From: Alphaproteobacteria bacterium
GTDB taxonomy: Bacteria; Pseudomonadota; Alphaproteobacteria; Rs-D84; CACZYB01
Assembly: GCA_016297965.1 (NCBI GenBank)
Contig: JAEDDP010000004.1
Coordinates: 19,498 to 83,497 of the forward strand
DNA length: 64,000 bases
Reading direction: 5' to 3'
Shown here: one piece after another, positions 55,933-64,000 of the stretch
How positions within the stretch are numbered: the stretch's first letter is position 1
Layout of the letters: each line of letters begins with the position of its first letter
Made by a program: the position numbers and the translations under genes
Notes under the pieces: model-generated
Databases searched by the model: none
What the model was told of the DNA's origin: nothing
The model's input: only the letters and a program-made list of their open reading frames with translations

Positions 55933-57738
55933 CTAATCATCACTAATTTTAAGGGCTTGAATAAATGCTTCCTGCGGAATTTCCACCGAACCAAAAGTAC
56001 GCATTCTCTTTTTTCCCTTCTTTTGTTTATCAAGAAGCTTTCTTTTTCGGGAAATATCACCACCATAACATTTTGCAAGGACATCTTTTCTGTATGCAGA
56101 AATAGTTTCCCTTGCAATAACCTTTGCTCCAATCGCCGCCTGTATTGGAATTTTAAACATATGCCGAGGAATAAGGTTTTTCAACCGCTCACAAATCGCC
56201 CTACCACGCTTTTCAACTTCGGTTTTATGCGCAATAAACGACAACGCCTCAACCGGTTCTTCGTTTATAAGTATTGACACTTTCGCAAGCTCCGCTTCCT
56301 GATAATTTGAAAGTTCATAATCAAAACTTGCATACCCAGAACTGATTGATTTTAACCGGTCATAAAAATCAAAAACAATTTCATTAAGAGGTATTTGATA
56401 AACAACCATAGCCCGACTTCCAACATAGGTAAGGTTTTCTTGAATACCGCGCCTGTCATTACAAAGTTTCATTATCGCACCCAAATATTCATCCGGCGTC
56501 ATAATCGTTGCCCGTACAAGAGGTTCTTCCATACTCCTTATCTTTGATGGATCAGGCATATCCGCCGGAGTGGTCAAAACAATATCTTCCCCATTTGTAA
56601 GATGAAGTTTATATGCCACCGATGGAGCCGTTGTAATAATATCAAGGTTAAATTCACGTTCCAATCTTTCTTCAATAATTTCCATATGAAGAAGTCCCAA
56701 AAATCCACAACGGAAACCAAACCCAAGTGCCGGTGAATTTTCAATTTCGTAAACAAAACTTGCATCATTAAGTTCCAACTTCGCCACCGCATCTTTAAGA
56801 AGTGGGTAATCCGAAGCATCAACCGGAAATATAGATGAAAACACAACCGGAACCGAAGGTTTAAACCCTGGCAATGCCTCACTGGCTGGCTGTTTTACAA
56901 GTGTCAAAGTATCACCAACACGACAATCGGAAAGTTGCTTTATACCACTTATAATATACCCAACCTCACCGGAACAAAGTTCATCAACTTGTTGCATTTT
57001 TGGGGTAAACACACCAATTTGCTCGGCTTTATAATTGGCATTATTTGACATCATTTTTATTTCATCGCCCTTTCGTATAACGCCACTTACAATACGAATA
57101 AGCATTACAACACCAAGGTAAACATCATACCAACTGTCAACAATCAATGCCTTTAATGGTTCATCATCCCTATCCTGTGGCGGAGGAAGTCTTTTCACAA
57201 TCGCTTCCAACACATCATCAACCCCCAAACCAGTCTTTGCGGAAATAAGTATCGCCTGCGATGCATCAATTCCGATAACATCCTCAATCTGCCTTTTCAC
57301 CCTTTCTGGGTCTGCCGCCGGAAGGTCCACCTTATTAAGGACAACTTCAATTTGTAAATTTGCATCTATCGCCTTATATGCATTGGCAAGGGTTTGTGCC
57401 TCAACTCCCTGCGACGCATCCACAACAAGCAAAGCTCCTTCACATGCGGAAAGCGACCTTGACACCTCATACGAAAAATCAACGTGCCCCGGTGTATCAA
57501 TCAAATTAAGTTGATACATCCTTCCATCACTCGCCTTATAATTAAGGCGACAGGTTTGTGATTTAATTGTGATTCCACGCTCCCTCTCAATATCCATATT
57601 GTCAAGGATTTGATCCTTCATTTCCCTATCACTTACGGCACCACATTTTTGAATAAGCCTGTCTGCCAAAGTGGATTTTCCGTGATCAATATGTGCAACA
57701 ATAGAAAAATTTCGTATATTTTCTTTCGGAGTTTTCAT
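55933..57738 (-). CDS. lepA: Elongation factor 4 (LepA)
   Basis: LepA/EF4, 601 residues, a ribosome-bound GTPase that affects translation initiation and back-translocation. G-domain motifs are in order: G1 [10 protein letters not shown]2 RERGITI, G3 DTPGHVDF, G4 NKVD, G5 SAKTGLG. The EF-G-like domains and the LepA-specific C-terminal domain ([24 protein letters not shown] segment, [10 protein letters not shown]) follow. AAAGGG precedes the ATG. It heads an operon with two small unknown genes. Confidence 0.98.
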   Translation of the reverse strand: MKTPKENIRNFSIVAHIDHGKSTLADRLIQKCGAVSDREMKDQILDNMDIERERGITIKSQTCRLNYKASDGRMYQLNLIDTPGHVDFSYEVSRSLSACEGALLVVDASQGVEAQTLANAYKAIDANLQIEVVLNKVDLPAADPERVKRQIEDVIGIDASQAILISAKTGLGVDDVLEAIVKRLPPPQDRDDEPLKALIVDSWYDVYLGVVMLIRIVSGVIRKGDEIKMMSNNANYKAEQIGVFTPKMQQVDELCSGEVGYIISGIKQLSDCRVGDTLTLVKQPASEALPGFKPSVPVVFSSIFPVDASDYPLLKDAVAKLELNDASFVYEIENSPALGFGFRCGFLGLLHMEIIEERLEREFNLDIITTAPSVAYKLHLTNGEDIVLTTPADMPDPSKIRSMEEPLVRATIMTPDEYLGAIMKLCNDRRGIQENLTYVGSRAMVVYQIPLNEIVFDFYDRLKSISSGYASFDYELSNYQEAELAKVSILINEEPVEALSFIAHKTEVEKRGRAICERLKNLIPRHMFKIPIQAAIGAKVIARETISAYRKDVLAKCYGGDISRKRKLLDKQKKGKKRMRTFGSVEIPQEAFIQALKISDD

Positions 57739-57828
57739 CTAAATTCACCCTTTTTATCTTATTGACTAAAAAGTACCATAGAATACAAATATTTCAATAA
57801 AAATTTGATATTTTTACTAAAAAAAGAC

Positions 57829-57857
57829 TTTACAATCATAAAATAAAATTTTACTAT
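57829..57857 (+). promoter_or_regulatory. Promoter of the DsbA-like gene
   Basis: TTTACA (57829-57834), 17-base spacer, TACTAT (57852-57857), about 40 bases before the start codon. Confidence 0.6.
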
Positions 57858-57895
57858 CAGAAATGTTTCATAAACTACAAGAAAGGAGAAAGAGT

Positions 57896-58726
57896 ATGAA
57901 CACACTTATGTTAGTATTGGGTCTTATCTGGGTAATTGCTTTTGTAGTATATACAAAAACTGTTGCAACAAAGACTTTTAACAAAAAATCTACTTCAATT
58001 CTTGCAACTGTTGTTGCACCGATTGTTATCTTATTCTTGGCTATTTATACAACTGCACATTCTGTTGTAAGAATTGCAATGATAAATGACCCAGAAATCT
58101 TAACAGATACAATTAAGGAACTTGAAGAAGTTGAAAAACAAAAACAAGAAAAGGCCGCAAAAGAATCCCTTAAAAATGTAAAGGAAGATGATTCTAAATT
58201 TGCACCAACCATTGGTAATTTGGACGGCGACGTTGTTATCTATGAATTCTTTGATTTCAACTGTGGCTATTGCAAACGTGGAAATATGGCTTTAAGACAA
58301 GTTCTTGATTCTGACAAGAATGTAAAGGTTGTTTTGAAAAACTATCCAATCTTCCCATTCTCTCAAATTCCAGCAAAAGCTGAAATCGCAGCAAAAGAAC
58401 AAGGTGTTGAAAAGTTAGAAGCATTCCACAATGCTTTGTTTGAAGCAAACCTTATGCCAGAAAGAGATGCAAAGGCAACCGAAAAAGATATCAACGACCA
58501 AATCAAAGCTATCGTTTTTGGAGTTGCACAAAAAGCTGGACTTGACGTTGAAAAGTTGAAAAAAGATATGGAAGCTCCTTCTGTTGAAGAAGAACTTTTA
58601 AGAACTCGTCAACTTGCAGAAAAACTTGGTATCCAAGGAACACCTGCATTCATCGTTGGTGAAAAATTCTTCCGTGGTTATGTTGATACACCAGTTATTA
58701 TTGAAGCAATTGAAGCATCAAGATAA
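57896..58726 (+). CDS. Membrane-anchored DsbA-family thiol oxidoreductase
   Basis: A protein of 276 residues. Two hydrophobic helices (residues about 3-20 and 32-52) anchor it in the inner membrane, followed by a Glu/Lys-rich linker and a thioredoxin-fold domain (about 100-276) with the redox pair in FDFNCGYCKRG and a cis-proline in GIQGTPAFIVG. This fits a DsbA/BdbD-like oxidase or DsbC-like isomerase acting on periplasmic disulphides. AGGAG lies before the ATG at 57896; an upstream frame from 57863 is rejected for lack of a ribosome-binding site. It could serve the Cys-rich secreted proteins found elsewhere in the window. Confidence 0.88.
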   Translation: MNTLMLVLGLIWVIAFVVYTKTVATKTFNKKSTSILATVVAPIVILFLAIYTTAHSVVRIAMINDPEILTDTIKELEEVEKQKQEKAAKESLKNVKEDDSKFAPTIGNLDGDVVIYEFFDFNCGYCKRGNMALRQVLDSDKNVKVVLKNYPIFPFSQIPAKAEIAAKEQGVEKLEAFHNALFEANLMPERDAKATEKDINDQIKAIVFGVAQKAGLDVEKLKKDMEAPSVEEELLRTRQLAEKLGIQGTPAFIVGEKFFRGYVDTPVIIEAIEASR

Positions 58727-58749
58727 TATTGGAAAATTTTAAAGGTCAG

Positions 58750-58777
58750 CCCCCATTTACATGGGGGTTTTCTTTTA
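58750..58777 (+). terminator. Terminator after the DsbA-like gene
   Basis: CCCCCAT (58750-58756) pairs with ATGGGGG (58761-58767), loop TTAC, followed by a T-rich run. Confidence 0.88.
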
Positions 58778-58791
58778 TACAAAAATAATTA

Positions 58792-58820
58792 TTGACAAAT
58801 TATTTTTAATCGTCTATATT
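58792..58820 (+). promoter_or_regulatory. Promoter of the gene at 58851
   Basis: TTGACA (58792-58797), 17-base spacer, TATATT (58815-58820). Confidence 0.75.
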
Positions 58821-58850
58821 CTAAAACATAAAATAAAAATAAGGAAAAAA

Positions 58851-59378
58851 ATGTTATTGGCAAATACACTTATCAATTATAAAAAAAGATGTGCAAAAGA
58901 AAGTAATTTCAGGCTACCCCCAAAAATTCAAAAACAGTTTTTGGACAGTATCTTACAGGACCGCGTGGCCGAAGAAATTGATATTTATTTCACAAGGGTT
59001 AATCACAACAACGAGCCAACCGATTTTTCTCAAATATTAAACCCAGTAGAAGAAGTTATCACCCTTTACGTTAATAACAAAAAATTTTCCGAACAAATCA
59101 CCCCATCACAACGCGATTTAATGTATGTTGTTTTTTCAACGTTAAGCAGACACCGCACAAAAAAGATTACATCCGAAATCAAAAATTTAAAGAATTTATC
59201 ATTCCTTTTCAAAAAAATAACCAACGATGAATTTGTTGATGCCTTTGATGAAATATATGAAAAAATGCAATCAAGGAAACACAGACACCAACCAATAAAT
59301 TCAATTGTTAAAGAAAAGAATACAAACAATCTTTCTCCAAATGTAATTCCATCAATGGTAAAAGAAAAAACACGATAA
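58851..59378 (+). CDS. Hypothetical protein before tRNA-Ser (TGA)
   Basis: A soluble 175-residue protein, Lys/Asn/Ile-rich, with no recognised family and no membrane segment. The ATG at 58851 has AAGGA eight bases upstream and a good promoter 31 bases before it; the longer frame from 58761 starts inside the preceding terminator and is rejected. The C-terminal 40 residues are basic and probably unstructured. Confidence 0.7.
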   Translation: MLLANTLINYKKRCAKESNFRLPPKIQKQFLDSILQDRVAEEIDIYFTRVNHNNEPTDFSQILNPVEEVITLYVNNKKFSEQITPSQRDLMYVVFSTLSRHRTKKITSEIKNLKNLSFLFKKITNDEFVDAFDEIYEKMQSRKHRHQPINSIVKEKNTNNLSPNVIPSMVKEKTR

Positions 59379-59390
59379 TTGTTTTTTTAC

Positions 59391-59419
59391 TTTACAAAAA
59401 AAGATTCTTGAATTATAAT
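59391..59419 (+). promoter_or_regulatory. Promoter of tRNA-Ser (TGA)
   Basis: TTTACA (59391-59396), 17-base spacer, TATAAT (59414-59419), 15 bases before the tRNA. Confidence 0.75.
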
Positions 59420-59434
59420 CCTAACATCTTTTGC

Positions 59435-59524
59435 GGATGGGTGGCAGAGCGGTCGAATGCGGCGGTCTTGAAAACCGTTGTGGGGGCAACTCCACCGGGG
59501 GTTCGAATCCCTCCCCATCCGCCA
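59435..59524 (+). tRNA. tRNA-Ser (TGA)
   Basis: Acceptor GGATGGG/CCCATCC, anticodon TGA in loop CTTGAAA, long variable arm, encoded CCA. Reads TCA and other TCN codons by wobble. The body closely resembles the tRNA-Ser(CGA) at 26624. Confidence 0.97.
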
Positions 59525-59639
59525 CTTCTCCTTTTTGAATAAAAAAGTAAAAAGAAAGAAATATTTTTTATATTTTTAAAATTTTTACACACTATATTAC
59601 ACCCCAAAGTTTATAAAAAAATTTTGGGGTAAAATTTTA

Positions 59640-59741
59640 CCCCTTGCATTATTTCGCGAATCGTGATATTATACTTATATACATTGATGATAGATAACTT
59701 ATAACACTTTGAAAGGGTGATGACCTTTAAAGTGATTTTTT
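59640..59741 (+). repeat. 102-bp dispersed repeat, copy 3
   Basis: Plus-strand copy with TTGCAT (59644-59649), spacer palindrome TCGCGAATCGTGA (59654-59666, one mismatch to the other copies), TATTAT (59667-59672) and terminator stem (59705-59734) followed by Ts. It lies after tRNA-Ser and ends six bases before the stop codon of the convergent sulfatase-fold gene. The remaining gap from 59525 is AT-rich with no gene seen. Confidence 0.9.
59679..59741 (+). ncRNA. Putative small RNA, copy 3
   Basis: Transcript of about 63 nt, nearly the same as copy 1, with one base missing in the unpaired part (AACTTATAA for AACTTAATAA). Same terminator as copy 1. No known RNA family was recognised. Confidence 0.65.
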
Positions 59742-59746
59742 ATACC

Positions 59747-61345
59747 TTAGTCAGTCATCGTAATAAAATCATCATCACCATACAAACTTTTACCATTGAT
59801 ATAAAAAGTTTTTCCATCATCGTTCTCATTTATCAATTCAAAACCGAAAAGGTTCAACAATTTCTTATTCATACGATAATGTGTTGGATTTTTCATCCCC
59901 ATAAAAATATTTTCACGGCAATTATAACATTTTGCAAATACCGGAATTGTCGCCACCTCCCGCGAAAGGAACGAATGTCCTCGCTTGTTTTGACCAACCA
60001 ATTCACCATGGTCACTTTGATAAATAATATATGTCGGTGCTCCGGTCTTTTGCGCAACTTCCCGCGCATATTTGAAAATATTTTTATTCAAATCATCCCA
60101 CACCAAAACAGAATTGCTGTATTCTGCAACCTTTCGCGATTTCGTACTGTCATCATCCGGCTTAAACACATCAAACTTTTTATCAAAATTATAATGCTTC
60201 GCATAATCAAAATGAATTATGTTTTGATGGTACCAAATTATATTCTTGTCCCCAAGTTCAGCCGGCCTTGGCAACTTTGATAAAACAACATTCACCTCAC
60301 CCTGCGAATAATTATTCGCTGACAACACCGGAACAATATTGATAAAGTTGTCAACCTTTCCCTCATAATCCGGATGTGTAGTATTTGCCTCAATAAACCA
60401 AGACTTAAATCCCGCCTGCTTTGCCAACGCTAAAATATCGGATTTTTTGTTTTGTTGCACGGCATAATTTTCCGGTTCCCTTTGCATATAAAAGTTCATC
60501 ATAACCGAATACACCGTTGAAACACTTGACGAATACCCCTTTGAATAATAAAAAGTTTTATCATTTTTAAGACCATCCAAAAACGGAGTTGTCGGACGAT
60601 TATATCCATAAAGGGACATAAAATTTGGATTCGCACTTTCTCCAAAAATATAAATAATATTTATACGCTTTGGTCCGGCAACATTTTCAATTTTGTATTC
60701 GGAAAAATGAGTATTATATCCGGAAAACAAAACCTTTGGCACCGCCTTAAACAAAATAAAGTTAAGCTTTTTAACGGCATTCACAAACACCGGCGCCTTT
60801 TTATTTGTACCCATATAAAAGAACGCCCGATTTTGGCGATTAACATCAACCACCATAAAAATAAAAACAAATGTTAAAATATAAAGTGCCACCTTTGACC
60901 GTTTGATTTTTCCATCAAATTTCACATCCAAAAATAACAACAATCCAGCCGGCAACAATACACAAATCGGCGCATATATAAGGTTAAGCGAATGAAGTGC
61001 ACCATCAATCGTATCCCAAAGTTCGGACATCATCCAAACATAGGTATACGGCGTCGCAATCACACCAAAAAATGCAAAATGACAAAGTTCCATCCCACAA
61101 AAGAAAAGTATGATGAAAAACAACGTCCACCGCAATTTTTTATACGGAATTAAAACCATCAATCCGGCAACAAGCAACGCCTGAATAATATTGCCAAATG
61201 AATATTTACAAAGTCCATCATTAAAAATGCGAAACAAAAGATCCGGCACAACAACCAAACCCACCATCAAAAGGACGATACAAAATTGTTTAAACCAACC
61301 ATTTTTAAACAACAATTTACAATTCAAAACTGGACTTTTCACCAA
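59747..61345 (-). CDS. Sulfatase-fold transferase, LPS phosphoethanolamine transferase type
   Basis: A 532-residue membrane enzyme. About five N-terminal helices (residues 15-160) are followed by a periplasmic alkaline-phosphatase-type domain with the nucleophile region FGESANPNFMSLYGYNRP, and C-terminal metal motifs QSDHGELVG and GHSFLS. This matches EptA/OpgE-type enzymes, which move phosphoethanolamine from phosphatidylethanolamine to LPS or other glycans; a phosphoglycerol transferase is an alternative. The start overlaps the upstream Stealth gene by 29 bases. Last gene of the glycan operon. Confidence 0.86.
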   Translation of the reverse strand: MVKSPVLNCKLLFKNGWFKQFCIVLLMVGLVVVPDLLFRIFNDGLCKYSFGNIIQALLVAGLMVLIPYKKLRWTLFFIILFFCGMELCHFAFFGVIATPYTYVWMMSELWDTIDGALHSLNLIYAPICVLLPAGLLLFLDVKFDGKIKRSKVALYILTFVFIFMVVDVNRQNRAFFYMGTNKKAPVFVNAVKKLNFILFKAVPKVLFSGYNTHFSEYKIENVAGPKRINIIYIFGESANPNFMSLYGYNRPTTPFLDGLKNDKTFYYSKGYSSSVSTVYSVMMNFYMQREPENYAVQQNKKSDILALAKQAGFKSWFIEANTTHPDYEGKVDNFINIVPVLSANNYSQGEVNVVLSKLPRPAELGDKNIIWYHQNIIHFDYAKHYNFDKKFDVFKPDDDSTKSRKVAEYSNSVLVWDDLNKNIFKYAREVAQKTGAPTYIIYQSDHGELVGQNKRGHSFLSREVATIPVFAKCYNCRENIFMGMKNPTHYRMNKKLLNLFGFELINENDDGKTFYINGKSLYGDDDFITMTD

Positions 61346-62255
61346 ATTTTTTCTCCAAAATTTCCTTCATAAAACGTCTGTCCGCATCGGTAGTTTTTCG
61401 TCCATCATTGATACACATAATTTCAGATTTTGACTTATATGCTTTTTTAAGAGAAGAAATCTTGCACGATACATATTCAACATCCGATTTAAACAATTTT
61501 TCAAAAAATGATTTCTTCTTCGGAACACTCAACACTCCCTCTTGCTTTGCAATCATAAAATATTGATAAATTGCCCGTTGAACATCTTCAAAATCACGGA
61601 ATTTATGCTGTTTGGTTTCTTCAATCTCATCATAAAAAAATTCATTACATTGTTTAAGCAACAATTTTTTATACGCATCAATTCCATGATGTGGAAAATA
61701 AGGAACATCCACACCTAATCTATCACGAACAAGTTTATATGCCTTCACAACAGTATGACCATATTGATGTTTATATTCTCTATTTTTTATTTTTTTATCC
61801 ATCACACAAACAGCACGATTTTTTTCATCAAAAAAGAAACTTGGTGAAACCTTATTCCAAAAAAACATATCATCATTTGCATACAAAAAATCATCCGAAA
61901 GATTTTGAATATTGATAATATGAGTTTCTATTGCACACGAATTAAAACAAGGAAGAAACTTACTTGGCATTATTTCATTTTGATTTACAATTGTTATTTT
62001 AGGATTATCTAAATTTAACCATTTTGGAACCTGATTATCGGTAACAATATAAATATGATTTATCCACGAAGCATATTTTTCCACCGAACGAAGCGAGTAT
62101 TTAAGTTCATCATTTTGCAAAAAACGACATGAAGCAACAGTATCTTTATTAAGAGCAATCCCCTTATACTTTGCCAAGGCATTCGCTTTTTTTTCCGCCC
62201 ATTTTTCATCGGAACCATCAACCCACAAATAAACCAAATCAATTTTTTTATTCAT
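61317..62255 (-). CDS. Stealth-family sugar-phosphate transferase
   Basis: A 312-residue Stealth protein, a family of D-hexose-1-phosphate transferases for capsule or cell-surface polysaccharides. Conserved regions appear in order: IDLVYLWVDGSD (CR1, residues about 4-15), LRSVEKYASWINHIYIVTD (CR2), FLYANDDMFFW (CR3) and the C-terminal part containing MCINDGR (CR4). It overlaps GT8 by eight bases, and the sulfatase-fold gene by 29, so these genes are tightly co-translated. Confidence 0.88.
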   Translation of the reverse strand: MNKKIDLVYLWVDGSDEKWAEKKANALAKYKGIALNKDTVASCRFLQNDELKYSLRSVEKYASWINHIYIVTDNQVPKWLNLDNPKITIVNQNEIMPSKFLPCFNSCAIETHIINIQNLSDDFLYANDDMFFWNKVSPSFFFDEKNRAVCVMDKKIKNREYKHQYGHTVVKAYKLVRDRLGVDVPYFPHHGIDAYKKLLLKQCNEFFYDEIEETKQHKFRDFEDVQRAIYQYFMIAKQEGVLSVPKKKSFFEKLFKSDVEYVSCKISSLKKAYKSKSEIMCINDGRKTTDADRRFMKEILEKKFGEKSSFEL

Positions 62256-63165
62256 ATTTTCTTCTCCACCTTGGCATAATCAAAAATTTTACCTTTTGCA
62301 CAATTCCAGCACGGGCAAAAAATTCCCGACGAAATTGTTTATAAAAAGGTGTAAATTCAGAAAAATACCACCACCTGTTGCAACATTTTGTAATCTTATT
62401 CCATGGATTGCAATTCACAAAATGCATAATAACAGAGTGTGCCACCGCATCCATAACTTCGGATTTTGTAAATATCCCCTCACGAACCATACGGGTATAC
62501 TTATGCCCCGCCTTTGGTGTGAAATTATATTTAAGCGGTAAATAGCCAACCCGACCACAACAAACATAATTAAGCATATCTTGGTCCTTATACCTTAACC
62601 GTTCACCGACAAGAGATACAAGGCTTTTATAAACACCTTCTTCCCGCATCAATTTAAGGTTCATAAGCAACACACCACTGTTTATATAATCGCCCTGTTG
62701 TACGATATATTTTTTATCGGTTTTCGTTTGATATTTTTTCCATGCATGGTTAAGGTTCAATCCATCCTTTACCCCGAAAACAAGTTTGTCCCCCATATCC
62801 ATTGAATAAAGTTCAAACAAATCGGAATTAAACACAGTATCAATGTCAACATAAACAATCCGGTCAATATCACGAATAAGGTTTGGAATTTGCAACCGAT
62901 AATAATATCCCTGTGCATGGTTAAGCTTTGGATTATAAAAATCATCATTAACCGTATAAAACTTTATTTCCGCATTCGGATTACAGTATTTAACAATATC
63001 ACGAAGTTGCCCCTTCATCGCATCGTCAACATCGGCAGACACCACCGCAAAGATATTATATTTAAAATCACCACCCGACATTGATAAAAGCGACGCAACA
63101 GATACGCCCATCTGTCGCCACAAATTTTTATCAAAACAATACGCCACATTTATTTCTTTTAACAT
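62248..63165 (-). CDS. GT8-family glycosyltransferase
   Basis: A 305-residue retaining glycosyltransferase (LgtC-like). The N-terminus INVAYCFDKNLWRQMGVS, the metal-binding DxD in VYVDIDTVF (about residues 95-103), YINSGVLLMNL and KDQDMLNYV are typical of family 8, which transfers galactose or glucose to LPS core. The gene overlaps its neighbours at both ends (seven and eight bases) within the glycan operon. Confidence 0.9.
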   Translation of the reverse strand: MLKEINVAYCFDKNLWRQMGVSVASLLSMSGGDFKYNIFAVVSADVDDAMKGQLRDIVKYCNPNAEIKFYTVNDDFYNPKLNHAQGYYYRLQIPNLIRDIDRIVYVDIDTVFNSDLFELYSMDMGDKLVFGVKDGLNLNHAWKKYQTKTDKKYIVQQGDYINSGVLLMNLKLMREEGVYKSLVSLVGERLRYKDQDMLNYVCCGRVGYLPLKYNFTPKAGHKYTRMVREGIFTKSEVMDAVAHSVIMHFVNCNPWNKITKCCNRWWYFSEFTPFYKQFRREFFARAGIVQKVKFLIMPRWRRKYE

Positions 63166-64000
63166 TTTTTAATCCTAAACTTAATTCCCAACAAAGTAAT
63201 GATTCGGTATTTTCCACACTTACTTCCTTGCATCCCAAAAATATTTTTCAAAGATAAATACTTTTTAACAAGATAATAAATAAAATACATTGGATAATCT
63301 TTTCGCAAATTTTTTGAAAGAATTTCAATCTGTTGTTTTGCCTTCAAATAATAACCATCACCTTTATTTAATTTAGAAGACAACTTGCAAACCAAATGAA
63401 AAAACGGTTTATAATATTTTTTCAACAAATCATTTTTATTCAAGAAAGAATAACATTCATTCATCGCAACAAAATCACTTAAACATTTTTCATCACTCAT
63501 ATTTGATAAAGCGGACATATTATGAATAACATAATTATATAATCTATTTGGTATTACACACACATTTTTACAAACAGAAATATATTCAAAATTAAACCAT
63601 TTATCAAATCCACAAAGTATATCGTTCCTATTTAAAAAATTAACCTTATACTTTCTGATAATATCAATACGATATAATTTATTCCAAACAATTGCCCTAT
63701 AATGATTTATATAATCTTTTGAAGTAAATTTTCCGAATTTTTTCACCGAAAAATCGGTCTTTCTATTTCCTAACATTATAGTGTTTGTATTATATTCAAC
63801 CAAATCAACATTTTCTTTTCTCATAACATTAAACGCTGTTTCAACCAAATCTTTTTCAATCCAATCATCAATATCAACAAAAACAAAAAAATCTCCACTA
63901 ACATTATCAATCAGTTCTTTTCTTGTAGAATCTTCTCCTCTATTTTCTCTTGAAATAATTTTTATACGATTATCTTTTTTCTGATATTCCGTTAAAATAG
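63159..64000 (-). CDS. GT2-family glycosyltransferase, 5' end outside window
   Basis: The open frame continues past 63848 to the window edge, so the N-terminus is missing; 280 codons are visible. The upstream part shows the end of a GT-A fold typical of family 2: KIISRENRGEDSTRKELI, then FVFVDIDDWIEKDL with the DxD-like metal site. The remaining 230 residues are helical and Lys/Tyr-rich, as in capsule or LPS glycosyltransferases. It overlaps GT8 by seven bases. Confidence 0.85.
   Translation of the reverse strand, partial: ILTEYQKKDNRIKIISRENRGEDSTRKELIDNVSGDFFVFVDIDDWIEKDLVETAFNVMRKENVDLVEYNTNTIMLGNRKTDFSVKKFGKFTSKDYINHYRAIVWNKLYRIDIIRKYKVNFLNRNDILCGFDKWFNFEYISVCKNVCVIPNRLYNYVIHNMSALSNMSDEKCLSDFVAMNECYSFLNKNDLLKKYYKPFFHLVCKLSSKLNKGDGYYLKAKQQIEILSKNLRKDYPMYFIYYLVKKYLSLKNIFGMQGSKCGKYRIITLLGIKFRIKKC

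Noticed and set aside
59717..60280. A 187-codon plus-strand open frame with an apparently hydrophobic, His/Ile-rich protein.
   Set aside because: It runs antisense to the well-supported sulfatase-fold gene and begins inside the small RNA repeat; the composition is that of a reverse-strand shadow.

Overview
The window is a 64 kb piece of an AT-rich Gram-negative chromosome, best explained as an alphaproteobacterium, possibly one of the small-genome host-associated lineages. The evidence is the gene order rpmF-plsX-fabH-ihfA-merR, the LPS export and Kdo genes lptC-kdsD, an RND pump with outer-membrane factor, an L31 protein without zinc cysteines, and the general gene content. No rRNA operon, prophage, transposase or CRISPR array is visible. 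Most genes sit in short operons separated by well-formed rho-independent terminators and near-consensus sigma-70-type promoters.

Layout. 1-12.9 kb: an unknown protein, ssb, enolase, two lipoproteins (one OmpA-like), tadA, then secA-dnaE, a repetitive Arg/Ser-rich secreted protein and rppH. 13-17.7 kb: merR-ihfA-fabH-plsX-rpmF, tRNA-Thr, a small unknown gene, rpmE and gmk. 17.7-25.7 kb: an EamA permease, an RND efflux operon (periplasmic adaptor, AcrB-type pump, NodT-type outer-membrane lipoprotein), and a two-subunit CoA-transferase. 26-31 kb: a Cys-rich unknown, tRNA-Ser(CGA), a 49-residue lipoprotein, MarC, a small secreted protein, ComEC and tRNA-Pro. 31-40 kb: a RelA/SpoT-like protein with an unknown partner, recG, an HD-GYP protein, priA, queA and an N-acetylmuramoyl-L-alanine amidase. 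40.5-48.5 kb: RNase E/G, a frameshifted small gene, a coiled-coil protein, rpoZ, mtaB, a GT92-type glycosyltransferase with a structured leader, a TrmN6-like methyltransferase and a membrane protein. 48.5-59.4 kb: a fused lgt-pgeF gene, lptC, kdsD, an OmpA-like secreted protein, a degenerate inositol-monophosphatase homologue, gpmI, two small unknowns, lepA and a DsbA-like oxidoreductase. 59.4-64 kb: tRNA-Ser(TGA), then a minus-strand surface-glycan operon (GT2, GT8, Stealth phosphotransferase, sulfatase-fold transferase) that runs off the window end.

The most unusual signals are non-coding. First, a unit of about 102 bp occurs three times (25.8 kb on minus; 45.4 and 59.6 kb on plus). Each copy carries a promoter TTGCAT-17-TATTAT, a 13-bp palindrome with a GANTC core filling the spacer, a transcript of about 64 nt and a rho-independent terminator; conservation stops at the promoter and at the T-tract. 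This looks like a multi-copy small-RNA gene family. Second, the 210-nt leader of the GT92 gene can fold into mutually exclusive antiterminator and terminator structures, which is how a riboswitch or attenuator is built. Third, the RelA/SpoT-fold gene with its adjacent partner gene, and the Lgt-PgeF fusion, deserve follow-up.

Function is inferred from motifs and family knowledge recalled without database searches; start codons were chosen by ribosome-binding-site spacing where several were possible.
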